Part shown: one piece after another, positions 47,901-54,354 of the stretch
Layout of the letters: every line of letters starts with the position of its first letter
How positions within the stretch are numbered: the stretch's first letter is position 1
Origin: a virus
Length of the DNA stretch: 54,354 nucleotides
IMG/VR virus record: IMGVR_UViG_3300045240_000043
Location: 1-54,354 of that record
Reading direction: 5' to 3' (one strand)
Made by a program: the position numbers and the translations under genes
Notes under the pieces: generated by a model
Seen by the model: the letters and a program-made list of their open reading frames with translations, nothing else
Database searches by the model: none
Told to the model about the DNA's origin: nothing

Positions 47901-50308
47901 GTGTCCACTTCACCGGCGGCGCGGGCGCGACGGGCGCGACGGGCGCGGGCGGTTCCCCCGGCACCCCGTACACGATCGCGACGTTCGCCGGTAACGGGGT
48001 CCTGGCCGCGGGCGGCGTCGTGTCCGTCGCGGTGGCCACGTCCACGACCGCCGGGGACGCGATCGCGGTGATCGCGGGCAGCAACAAGGGCGACATCTCC
48101 GGGGTCACCGACAGCCAGGGGAACCTGTACCACCCCGCGGTGGACGCCAACAACGCCGCGGCGCTCACCGGCGTGATCTGGGTCGCGGTCACCGCGGCGA
48201 ACGGCACGAGCCCGACGGTGAAGCTGACGTCCGGCTCCGATCACGTGACCGTCACCTACGCGTCCGCGCTCGCGTCCCAGGCGATCGTCATCCGGGGCTG
48301 CTCTGGCGTGTCCACAACGGTCCCGTTCGACGTCTCCCTCGGCAACTCGGGCGCGTCCGCCGCGCCGTCATCCGGCAGTACCGGCGTCCTGAACCAGCCG
48401 TCGGAATGGGCGATCGCCGCGCTGGTCAGCAGCCAGCCCGGCGGGTCGCCCACCACGTGGACCGGCGGCTACACGGCGATCACCACGCAGCGCGCCGGCG
48501 CCGCAGGCGGTCCCGTGGTCCGCGCCGGATCGGCGTCGTTCAACTCCGGGTCCGCCGGGTCACCAACGACGCTGACCGGGATCGTGGTCCCCTCGGGTGC
48601 GGTGGCCGGGGACTGGATCGTCATCTGGGCGGCGTGGCCGCACGCCGGGTTCACCATGACGCCGCCGTCCGGGTTCACCTCCCAGACGGTCACCGTCGGC
48701 AGCTCCGGGAACCAGCAGCTTTTCACCCGCGTCATGGACGGCACCGAGGGATGGACGCCGGGCACGACCACGCTGACGCTGACCTGCTCGTCCGGGAACC
48801 CGATCGCCGCGTCGATCGTCGCCGTCGGGAACACGTCCGGTCCTGACCCGCAGCTCGCCGGATCCGGGAACATCCAGACCAGCGCGACGATCACCGTCAA
48901 CGGGATCACGCCGCTGAACGACGGCGACCTGATCCTGTGGTGCGCCCAGTCCCTCGGCGCGCTCACCGCCGGCACCGCGGCGGGCACCATCACCAAGCCC
49001 GCGTCGGTGACGGTGCGCGCCACCCAGTCCAGCACCACGAACGCCACCTCGGCCACGAACGTCGGCACCCTCATCGGCAGCTTCGTCCAGACCGGCCATG
49101 CGGCGACCGGGAACGTGAACGGCACCGACTCGTCGTCGTTCCTCAACGGCGGCGTCATGCTCGCGTTCGCCCCGGCGCAGTACCTGACCGTCGCCGAGGA
49201 CGTCGTGGCCGCCACCACGGCGCTGACCGCCGGGGCCACCATCACGTCCTCCGGGTGGGTGATGGCGGTCGCCACCCTCCAGTTCCAGGGCACCGGGTCG
49301 GCGTTCGGCGGCGGCGGCGGCTCCTCAGCCGGGACCACCGGCGCGGGCGCGGCCGGGGTACTGGCCGTCGGCGGCACCGCGCCGGACATCGGCGGCGACG
49401 GCGGCACCGGGTCCACGATGGTCGGAGCGGCGCCCGTCGCCGGGCAGGCCCCCGGCGGCGCAGGCGGCGGCGCCGCGTCGGGCGGCGCGGCCGTGCAGGG
49501 CGCCCCCGGCGCGAACGGCGCCGTCATCATCTCCCGCACCACCGGGCAGGAGAACTTCTCCACCCTCATCGTCCACGTGCCCTCCCCGGACGCCCCGGCG
49601 AACCTGTCGCCCCTCGTCACGTTCGGCGCCACCCCCGTCGCCGCCGACGGCAACGTCGAGTACCCCGTCCCGGCGCTGGTGTCCGGCGTCAACGCGGGCT
49701 TCCAGGGCACCTACACGATCGTCGCCGTCGCCGGGACCACCGCCGCGAACCCGTGGAACCAGCCCGGCGTCCCCCGCACCCTCACCGTCTCCGTCCGGCA
49801 GTACGAGTACCCCGGCGGCCCGCACGCCACCGCGAACGTGTCCCGCACCTTCACCCCCGGCGACGACGACCCGTCCGGGCAGGGCATCCTGCCCGTCGGC
49901 GAAGTCACGCTGCCCATCAGGGACATCGACCCGGGGAACACGTCCGCCTACTACACGATCATGATCTTCGAGAACGCGTCCGGGGTCACGCCGCCGTCGG
50001 ACCTGTACCTCGACGTGCTCTTCCTGGATACCCAGGGCCAGACGGTCATCGTCTCCGACGTGGTGGACAACGCCTACCAGACCTATTACATCGACGCCCC
50101 CGCATCGAACCGGGACCTCGGCCGGATCATGGGCACCAACCTGGACCGCACCCAGGCCGTATCCGTCATGGACCAGTGCGTCGCGATCTCCGGCGGCCCG
50201 CTCACGTTGTACCCGGGCGACAATGTGATCATGGTTTACGCCTGTGAAGGATGTCCGCAGATCGGGGTCACGTACTATCCTTCATGGTATCTCGAACGTA
50301 TTAGCTAA
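44984..50308 (+). CDS. Giant tail protein: Dit-like N-terminus, Ig-like repeats, GH26-like domain
   Basis: 1774 residues, ATG. Residues 1-190: distal tail (Dit/siphophage tail) domain. About 190-350: jelly-roll carbohydrate-binding-like domain. About 380-445: Gly-rich (GGGGAGAS). About 450-640: two He_PIG-type Ig repeats (PAYTWSHTTGVIPTGLSLSSGGVISGTPSG and LTWSISAGTLPPGLTLGTSSGIISGIPT). About 645-920: GH26-like glycosidase with acid/base Glu (SMWHEADH) and nucleophile Glu (AIPELNCEV). The remaining 850 residues are beta-rich, Gly-rich modules and a terminal domain (LSPLVTFGATPVAADGNVEYPVPA). Probable baseplate hub extension that degrades host surface polysaccharide. The longest gene here. Confidence 0.8.
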   Translation: MSADSLVVAGQIELLGGPGGVQNTNPLCVNAAGVGAIFRLQPGYDLGAAQPTTDFIGSLALDGERPFGRRASDRTITLPIQIVAPDFTTQAGALELLSQAIDQQTWTLTWTRDPSQASAGGLGVALPLVLDCFRAQASALTYGGVDQTLGLPIGAITITFQALPYGHSDQPVSIAVASPLPGGVTPPAPIVLDTFSSVSGTNFSQDTQHIVGPHSAKWSQSGPTNAPNYQASFAATDLSAMSVLSVWVGVGANFPATFMNPCTVQFILGDNAGKLLSFSVSRHLTPSGNASVPNWQLISAAIPQGRAFSYTHVISYFVSVFNTPNDGFGYNTWYDHVAANPPSVQTATTRGAVYNILGVAGTARAPLSLQAQQPGITKTVTLNTPGPFQWTAPAGLTGGTASVTAVGGGGAGASLVLAGEGGGGSGAEVAQEPLLGLTPGTVYSGVIGAGGTPQTGISTLAITTTGLPTATVSSVYSATLTATGGTPAYTWSHTTGVIPTGLSLSSGGVISGTPSGSAVSPSLGFTVTDSLGATATVVLVLRVVVAATFAITTTTAPAGNVGGRYSLTMTTNGVGTAPLTWSISAGTLPPGLTLGTSSGIISGIPTAAGNSTFTVMVADSSGTVKTDTQALTIVITAVSTSTLPIFGINSGAAWPPASYDDVYTAMQIGGQAVCFRFQGGKGSGPGGFPNKWNDPGSRGAKIPANATVVLGDWEQFDIPGLLAGNYDAGIKTFALSCQAQWNKNPGSIIISMWHEADHLSAGNPTPAQVRGLHAYFYPRFKQWAPSVPYGQTFSRDAVVANPSGWVSCKKTIAGGSDLDYYGVDGYAHGRTAAAVFNPAFAAIRSQVPNAVLAIPELNCEVQGATRVQWFNDAWAIAIGAQYGPLLLFQPFWMGESNGQVICWLPGDTNTINALRSIVNQAAPAGSVQIGGDPPAVNGGTTSFTGDSVTVTAAGGLSATSITGAATNAVSTNSVHFTGGAGATGATGAGGSPGTPYTIATFAGNGVLAAGGVVSVAVATSTTAGDAIAVIAGSNKGDISGVTDSQGNLYHPAVDANNAAALTGVIWVAVTAANGTSPTVKLTSGSDHVTVTYASALASQAIVIRGCSGVSTTVPFDVSLGNSGASAAPSSGSTGVLNQPSEWAIAALVSSQPGGSPTTWTGGYTAITTQRAGAAGGPVVRAGSASFNSGSAGSPTTLTGIVVPSGAVAGDWIVIWAAWPHAGFTMTPPSGFTSQTVTVGSSGNQQLFTRVMDGTEGWTPGTTTLTLTCSSGNPIAASIVAVGNTSGPDPQLAGSGNIQTSATITVNGITPLNDGDLILWCAQSLGALTAGTAAGTITKPASVTVRATQSSTTNATSATNVGTLIGSFVQTGHAATGNVNGTDSSSFLNGGVMLAFAPAQYLTVAEDVVAATTALTAGATITSSGWVMAVATLQFQGTGSAFGGGGGSSAGTTGAGAAGVLAVGGTAPDIGGDGGTGSTMVGAAPVAGQAPGGAGGGAASGGAAVQGAPGANGAVIISRTTGQENFSTLIVHVPSPDAPANLSPLVTFGATPVAADGNVEYPVPALVSGVNAGFQGTYTIVAVAGTTAANPWNQPGVPRTLTVSVRQYEYPGGPHATANVSRTFTPGDDDPSGQGILPVGEVTLPIRDIDPGNTSAYYTIMIFENASGVTPPSDLYLDVLFLDTQGQTVIVSDVVDNAYQTYYIDAPASNRDLGRIMGTNLDRTQAVSVMDQCVAISGGPLTLYPGDNVIMVYACEGCPQIGVTYYPSWYLERIS

Positions 50309-50848
50309 TTAAATGTGTGACCAGGCCTTACGGTTGACTATCAAGCTGACGTTCTGGAAGCTCACGCCGTGTCGCCGCGCTATGGCTTCCAGCCGTTCGC
50401 CGTCGGCTCGCCTGCGGCGAATATCCAGAACGCCATCGGCTGTCAACTTGGCCAGCCCATGGCGTTCGCCCCGGTTACTGCTGCCGTCGCGGATCTTGTC
50501 GGCCATGTTCTCGCGGCGCGTGCCGTAGCAAAGCTGGCTCGCGCGGTTGTCCAGCTTGCCATTGGGACCGTGGCGACCTTCCTGGCCTTCGGGGCACGCT
50601 CCCGTAAACGCCGCAAGGACGAGGCGGTGAACAAGATGAGGCTCCTGGCTGCCGCGCCGCGAGAGGTAGACGACTGCATAGCCGCTCGCGTTAATCCACG
50701 GTTTAAGGATCTTGCCCTGGAAGGTCTTGACCTTGCCATCGGATCGGGTGATGGTCCGCAGCACGGAGCGCACGCGCCCTATGTCGCTGACTTCATAGAG
50801 GCCGACGTAGCCGGTGATGGGTAGCCAGCGCTCAGTAGGGTCATCCAT
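50309..50848 (-). CDS. NUMOD4-HNH homing endonuclease
   Basis: 179 residues, ATG at 50848. RWLPITGYVGLYEVSDIGRVRSVL is NUMOD4; HNH core PHLVHRLVLAAFTGACPEGQEGRHGPNGKLDNRASQLCYGTRRENMADKIRDGS (note RHGPNGKLDN in place of HLDG...NN). One C-terminal HTH (LTADGVLDIRRRRADGERLEAIARRHGVSFQNVSLIVNRKAW). Its stop abuts that of the giant tail gene. Same leader type and close similarity to the HNH at 44896 (MDDPTERWLPI start). Confidence 0.85.
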   Translation of the reverse strand: MDDPTERWLPITGYVGLYEVSDIGRVRSVLRTITRSDGKVKTFQGKILKPWINASGYAVVYLSRRGSQEPHLVHRLVLAAFTGACPEGQEGRHGPNGKLDNRASQLCYGTRRENMADKIRDGSSNRGERHGLAKLTADGVLDIRRRRADGERLEAIARRHGVSFQNVSLIVNRKAWSHI

Positions 50849-50932
50849 AGCCGCCTCCTGGTTTGGCGGTCAGGGTCCGGCAGCGGTGTTGACGCACCAA
50901 TCCGGACCCGCTTCATGTACCCCTTGATTCTA
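50849..50932 (-). promoter_or_regulatory. Structured leader of NUMOD4-HNH gene (copy C)
   Basis: Reading leftward: TAGAAT -10-like box (50932-50927); hairpin 1 GGGTCCGG with CCGGACCC (50909-50902 with 50880-50873), loop containing GCGTCAAC; hairpin 2 CCGCC with GGCGG (50869-50865 with 50855-50851) with AGGAGG partly inside; ATG at 50848. Confidence 0.6.
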
Positions 50933-50954
50933 TCGCGCGGGAGGATGGTGGGTG

Positions 50955-51377
50955 ATGGCCAGCGAGAAGGCGTACGCCGCCATCCAGGCCATCCAGGCGA
51001 TGCAGCCCGGGCCGTGGACGGCGTTCAACCCCCTGGCCACCGGATGGTCGGTGCTGCCGCCGTTCACCGGCGCGTGGGCCAGGTTCGAGCCGCTCACCAA
51101 CATGGTGCGGATCTCCGCCAGCATGGCCAGCAACGGCGCGCACGCATCAGACGCCTACCAGATAGCGGTGCTGCCCGGCGCCGACGCGAACGGGAACGGG
51201 CTCCTGCCGCAGCAGGTCATGATCGTGGACTGCACCACTGACGTGCTCCAGACGGGCGCGACGCCCCGTTCCCCGGCGCTGCACATTCAGGCGAGCGGCG
51301 CGATCCTGATCTACGGTGTCGCGGCGGCGTCCACCCGGCTGGACTGCTGCGGCTCATTTTCGCTGGACCAGATGTAG
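50955..51377 (+). CDS. Minor tail protein
   Basis: 140 residues, ATG at 50955. EKAYAAIQAIQAMQPGPWTAFNPLATGWSVLPPFTGAWARFEPLTNMVRISAS is a beta-sandwich-like tail domain. Between the giant tail gene and the next tail gene. Family not named. Confidence 0.55.
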   Translation: MASEKAYAAIQAIQAMQPGPWTAFNPLATGWSVLPPFTGAWARFEPLTNMVRISASMASNGAHASDAYQIAVLPGADANGNGLLPQQVMIVDCTTDVLQTGATPRSPALHIQASGAILIYGVAAASTRLDCCGSFSLDQM

Positions 51378-51383
51378 GTCCCG

Positions 51384-52547
51384 GTGCCGACCCGCAGCGT
51401 CAGCCAGGTCATGACCTGCAACCTCGACGGCTCCCAGCCGATCTGGCTCGGCACCCTCGGCATGATGTCCGGGCTCGTCTACAGTTTCGCGTGCCCCGGC
51501 GGCTGCGACCAGATGTCCGCGACCCTGTCCGTGCCCGCGTCGTTCAAGTCCGCCGCGATCCAGGCCGGACGGCTCGCGTTCGTGTACCGCGGCGGCCAGG
51601 TCGCCTGGAACGGGCAGCTCCTCGAACCCGAGCCGACACCGGGCGGCTGGTCGCTGACCGCGGTCGGGTCGGGGAACTTCGGCACCAACTACGCCGCGAT
51701 CTATCAGACGTGGAACAACAACCCCGACGAGTCCGTGAACAACGCGATCAACCGGGGCCTGCCGTGGACCAACCCGGGCATCGGGTCGCCGTCCGGCATG
51801 TGGCTGGGGCAGCGCGTGGACCCGGGCGCGCAGACGATCACTGATTTGCTGAACCTGGTCTGCACCCGCGGCGGCCTGGTGTGGCTGGTGTCGCGGCGCA
51901 ACGAGCTGACCGTCGTCCCGCTGCCCACGACGGTCAACCGGCTGCTGGTCTCCAACACGCCGGTGGCCAGGACGCTGGGGGGCTATGTCAACACGATCTG
52001 GATCCGGTACCAGGCGCTCACCCCGCAGGGATTCGGGAACCCGGTCAAGAACAACACCGAGTTCCTGACCACGTCCGTCGTCAACCAGGCCAGCATCGAC
52101 ACCCACGGCCCCCTGGAAACGTTCCTCGACCTGTCCTCCGCCGGGATCCCGCTGCTGCCAGCGGCCGTGTTCGGGAACATCTCGGTGCTGACCGAGGCGC
52201 AGGCGCAGGCTGTCGGGAACTTCGTGCTGGAGCGGTACCAGGGCGCGTCGTTCGCGGGGCCGTTCACCTTCGGGCCGGGGCAGCTGATGACGACCGGGGG
52301 CACGCCGGTGGACCTGGGCATGCAGCGCGCCGGGCTCGTGTCGCAGCTGATCCTGACCGACTACGGGTACGGCGGCGAGGTCAACAACACGCCCGTCACG
52401 TTCCTCTGGGGTGCCTACCAGTACGACGATGACGCGCAGGTGGGGACGGCGACGCCGTTCGCCAACCTGTTCTCCGACATCACGTCGCTGCTGGCGGTCG
52501 CGGCCGGGCAGCGGGGGCGCGGGATCGGCGACTGGCAGCGCCGGTGA
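51384..52547 (+). CDS. Minor tail/baseplate hub protein
   Basis: 387 residues, GTG. VMTCNLDGSQPIWLGTLGMMSGLVYSFACPGGCDQMSATLSVPASF opens it; the middle (GSPSGMWLGQRVDPGAQTITDLLNLVCTRGGLVWLVSRRNELTVVPLPT) resembles tail hub or Tal-like minor tail proteins of actinophages. Central domain is beta-rich. Likely part of the tail tip with the Dit-like protein. Confidence 0.65.
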   Translation: MPTRSVSQVMTCNLDGSQPIWLGTLGMMSGLVYSFACPGGCDQMSATLSVPASFKSAAIQAGRLAFVYRGGQVAWNGQLLEPEPTPGGWSLTAVGSGNFGTNYAAIYQTWNNNPDESVNNAINRGLPWTNPGIGSPSGMWLGQRVDPGAQTITDLLNLVCTRGGLVWLVSRRNELTVVPLPTTVNRLLVSNTPVARTLGGYVNTIWIRYQALTPQGFGNPVKNNTEFLTTSVVNQASIDTHGPLETFLDLSSAGIPLLPAAVFGNISVLTEAQAQAVGNFVLERYQGASFAGPFTFGPGQLMTTGGTPVDLGMQRAGLVSQLILTDYGYGGEVNNTPVTFLWGAYQYDDDAQVGTATPFANLFSDITSLLAVAAGQRGRGIGDWQRR

Positions 52548-52618
52548 TCAGCCGCGAGTGTGACACCGGGGACCATTACGGCTGCGCCGGGTGCACCTGC
52601 ACATGCCACAAGCGGTAA
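52544..52618 (+). CDS. 24-residue Cys-rich peptide
   Basis: GTG overlapping the preceding stop (GTGA). The peptide ends GCAGCTCTCHKR, with five Cys and two His in 24 residues, which is a metal-binding pattern. Very small but well placed; function unknown. Confidence 0.4.
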   Translation: MISRECDTGDHYGCAGCTCTCHKR

Positions 52619-52630
52619 GGGGGTGCGGCC

Positions 52631-53500
52631 GTGAACGGCGACGACGAATCACAGACCGCAGCGGCGAACGCCGCGTCCCGCCAGTACGACTGGCGCCCTA
52701 GGCCCGACCCGACCGTCCTCACCACCGCCGCGCTCCGCGAGACCGAGGCCGCGCTGCTGGGCCGGTTCCGCGACGGTGACGCGTCGCTCCGGGAACTGCT
52801 CGAGGAACGGCTGCGCGGCATGGACACCGCGACGAAGCTCCTCGCCGAGCGGGTAGACCGTATCCCGGTCGACGCCGACGCGGCCCGCGAGCACCTCCGT
52901 CAGGACATCGCCGCGCAGGTTCTCGCGCTCCGCGAGCTCGTCACCGGCCGCATTGATGGCATCGACCGGGCGACGAAGCTGCTGGCCGAGAACGTGGACA
53001 AGCTCCCGTCCGACATCGACCGTTCCAGCGCCGCGCTCCGCGAGGTCGTCGAGGGCCTGATCACGAACGTCCGTGACGTGACGCTGGAGAAGTTCGACGC
53101 CGTGAACACCCGGTTCCTCGAGCGTGACACCCGCACCGAGCAGGCCGCGCAGGAGTCCCGCATCTCCCTGGACGCGGCGCTGGCAGCCGCCAAGGAAGCC
53201 GTCAGCGAGCAGAACAAGGCCAACGCGCAGGCCATCCAGAAATCGGAGATCGCGACCCAGAAGCAGATCGACGCGAACGCCGCGAACACGGCCACGTCGA
53301 TCAAGGCGATCGCGGAACGGCTCGATGACGTGAAGGCCCGGCTGGACAAGGGCGAGGGCGGCATCGCCGGGTCGGCGGACCAGCGCACGGAGACCCGGCT
53401 GGACCGCGGCAGCATGACCGGCAGCGTCCAGGCCATCATCATGGGCATCGCGATCATGGTCTCGCTGATCTCGGTGATCGCGTTCGTGCTGAAGAAGTGA
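52631..53500 (+). CDS. Coiled-coil protein with C-terminal transmembrane helix
   Basis: 289 residues, GTG behind AAGGGGG. Residues 30-240 are a long, repetitive heptad-rich coil (RGMDTATKLLAERVDRIP repeated as IDRATKLLAENVDKLP). Residues about 265-287 are a membrane helix ending LKK. No signal peptide. It resembles membrane-anchored coiled-coil phage proteins near lysis genes; possible holin, spanin-like or tail-tip-linked role is unproved. Confidence 0.6.
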   Translation: MNGDDESQTAAANAASRQYDWRPRPDPTVLTTAALRETEAALLGRFRDGDASLRELLEERLRGMDTATKLLAERVDRIPVDADAAREHLRQDIAAQVLALRELVTGRIDGIDRATKLLAENVDKLPSDIDRSSAALREVVEGLITNVRDVTLEKFDAVNTRFLERDTRTEQAAQESRISLDAALAAAKEAVSEQNKANAQAIQKSEIATQKQIDANAANTATSIKAIAERLDDVKARLDKGEGGIAGSADQRTETRLDRGSMTGSVQAIIMGIAIMVSLISVIAFVLKK

Positions 53501-53757
53501 CTGTCTACGACTGGCTGTTCCGCTCAGATCTCGCGAACATCCTCCAGGTAATCGGCAGCCTCAGCCTCATCGCCGCCATCGTCGCGTTCTTCCGCAAGCT
53601 CCGCTGCGCCCAGCCGGGCTGCTACCGCGCGGGGCTGCACCGGGTCACCGGGACCACGTACCGGACCTGCGTCCGGCATACCACGCTGGATGTCCACGAC
53701 GCGCTGTACGACCGGCACGCCCGCGAGCGCCCCGCCCAGCACGAACTACTCAACTAG
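53497..53757 (+). CDS. Membrane protein with Cys/His module
   Basis: 86 residues, GTG in a GTGA overlap. One transmembrane helix (ILQVIGSLSLIAAIVAFF) is followed by RCAQPGCYRAGLHRVTGTTYRTCVRHTT, a zinc-binding-type Cys/His pattern. Also seen in small actinophage lysis-region proteins. Function unknown. Confidence 0.55.
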   Translation: MTVYDWLFRSDLANILQVIGSLSLIAAIVAFFRKLRCAQPGCYRAGLHRVTGTTYRTCVRHTTLDVHDALYDRHARERPAQHELLN

Positions 53758-53766
53758 GGAGAACCC

Positions 53767-53928
53767 ATGTTCGGCGTCGCTGCTGTCATCGCGTTCGTGA
53801 TCGCGATCCTCATGCACCTGTTCGGCTGGGGGTCGGGGAAGGCCGACGTTGAGCTGTTCACGCTGATCGGGCTGGCGTGCCTCGCCGGCCATGTCACGTT
53901 CGGGTGGCTGCCAAAACGCGGCTCGTGA
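53767..53928 (+). CDS. 53-residue two-helix membrane protein, holin-like
   Basis: ATG at 53767 behind AGGGAGA. Two hydrophobic helices (about 3-20 and 29-47) separated by WGSGKADVE and ending LPKRGS. Size and topology fit a small holin. Together with the 91-residue protein it makes a two-holin-like cluster; assignment by topology. Confidence 0.5.
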   Translation: MFGVAAVIAFVIAILMHLFGWGSGKADVELFTLIGLACLAGHVTFGWLPKRGS

Positions 53929-54158
53929 TGGCCGTCTGCGAGTGCGCGGCGTGCGGGCACAAGTTCAGCGGGCTGAAAGCCTTCGATCGGCACCAGGACG
54001 TCAACTACCTCCGCTGTCCCGCCGTCGTCTGCCTTGACCCCGCTGCTGCCGGGCTGGTGGCCGTCCGCGGCCGGTGGGGGATTCCCCTGGATGCCGCTTC
54101 CCGCGAGCGGCTCTCAACGCTGCGGGCCAAACAGGCCCCGGCCCATACCCAGACCTAG
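53928..54158 (+). CDS. FDXHR-like zinc-binding protein
   Basis: 76 residues, ATG in a TGATG overlap. CECAACGHKFSGLKAFDRHQD is the signature of a small actinobacterial and phage zinc-binding family (FDXHR type), a C2H2-like layout. The C-terminal half includes LRCPAVVCLDPAAAGLVAV. Function unknown. Confidence 0.7.
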   Translation: MAVCECAACGHKFSGLKAFDRHQDVNYLRCPAVVCLDPAAAGLVAVRGRWGIPLDAASRERLSTLRAKQAPAHTQT

Positions 54159-54166
54159 GAGACCCC

Positions 54167-54354
54167 GTGAAGAGAGCCCTGTCGCCATCGCTGAACGCGC
54201 CCGGTTTCATGGCAGCCGCCGGTGCCGTCTACGCCGCCGTGGCCATGCTGTACAACGCGCACTACCACCACGGGATCATCAACCCGTCGATTATCGTGGC
54301 CGCTGTCGGCGCCGTCGCGTCGCTGCTGGCCCGCACCGTGGTCACCCCGACCGC
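54167..54354 (+). CDS. Small two-helix membrane protein, holin-like (5' part)
   Basis: GTG start at 54167 behind TAGGAG; runs to the window end and continues at base 1, stopping at 215 (91 residues). Sequence begins VKRALSPSLNAPGFMAAAG and enters the first hydrophobic helix. See the entry at 1-215 for topology and role. Confidence 0.6.
   Translation, partial: MKRALSPSLNAPGFMAAAGAVYAAVAMLYNAHYHHGIINPSIIVAAVGAVASLLARTVVTPT
54228..54354. repeat. Terminal overlap repeat (copy of 1-127)
   Basis: Exact copy of bases 1-127, showing the contig closes into a circle of 54227 bp. Confidence 0.93.

Overview
The window is a complete, circularly closed genome of a temperate, siphovirus-type actinobacteriophage. 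Bases 1-127 are repeated exactly at 54228-54354, so the unique circle is 54227 bp and one small membrane-protein gene runs across the junction. Very high GC, frequent GTG starts, ATGA/GTGA stop-start overlaps and the protein families point to an actinomycete host, probably filamentous (Streptomyces-like). The 127-base overlap looks like an assembler k-mer artefact of a circular metagenomic or isolate contig rather than a physical terminal repeat.

Layout. (1) 54167-1498, rightward: end of the late region, with small membrane and zinc-binding proteins, an Ig-like module and a GH26-like protein. (2) 1495-5393, leftward: a tRNA-like gene with a class II variable arm and an oversized anticodon loop, then a block resembling the transfer module of actinomycete integrative conjugative elements (AICEs): a DUF2637 membrane protein, a tiny zinc ribbon, an FtsK/TraB-like translocase and a NUMOD4/HNH-type protein. 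A short GntR-type regulator and a possible FXSXX-COOH RiPP precursor diverge from it. (3) 5849-9997, leftward early operon: a short tyrosine recombinase, a beta-order DNA methylase and many small proteins. Gene junctions carry a dispersed repeat of about 35 bp that also encodes a shared C-terminal peptide. (4) 10283-12036: lysogeny module, with a full-length tyrosine integrase and two divergent paralogous HTH repressors facing each other over stacked palindromes. (5) 12033-22908, rightward early/replication region: MerR-type HTH, ERF annealing protein, CoiA-like nuclease, a replication initiator gene that contains iterons and DnaA boxes (probable origin), GH25 endolysin, a second DNA methylase and HNH nucleases. 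(6) 23061-44165: small and large terminase, portal, protease, HK97-fold capsid, a glycosyltransferase/methyltransferase pair, decoration-type proteins, an 18-residue-repeat protein, connectors, tail tube, frameshifted tail chaperone and tape measure. (7) 44984-54158: a giant Dit-like/GH26 tail protein, minor tail proteins and a membrane (probable lysis) cluster.

The genome is heavily loaded with nuclease genes: eight HNH or endonuclease VII-type ORFs are inserted between otherwise tightly packed genes. Three NUMOD4-type ones carry a similar 5' leader (own -10 box, GC hairpin, then a second hairpin around the ribosome-binding site whose arms differ by compensating changes). A leftward three-gene cassette (T4 Imm-like superinfection immunity protein, ribbon-helix-helix protein, endonuclease VII) interrupts the tail operon and is preceded by nested palindromes. 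The most unusual combination is phage structural genes together with an AICE-like DNA-transfer block and a plasmid-like iteron origin. This suggests a phage/mobile-element chimera; that is an inference from gene content, not a demonstrated lifestyle.
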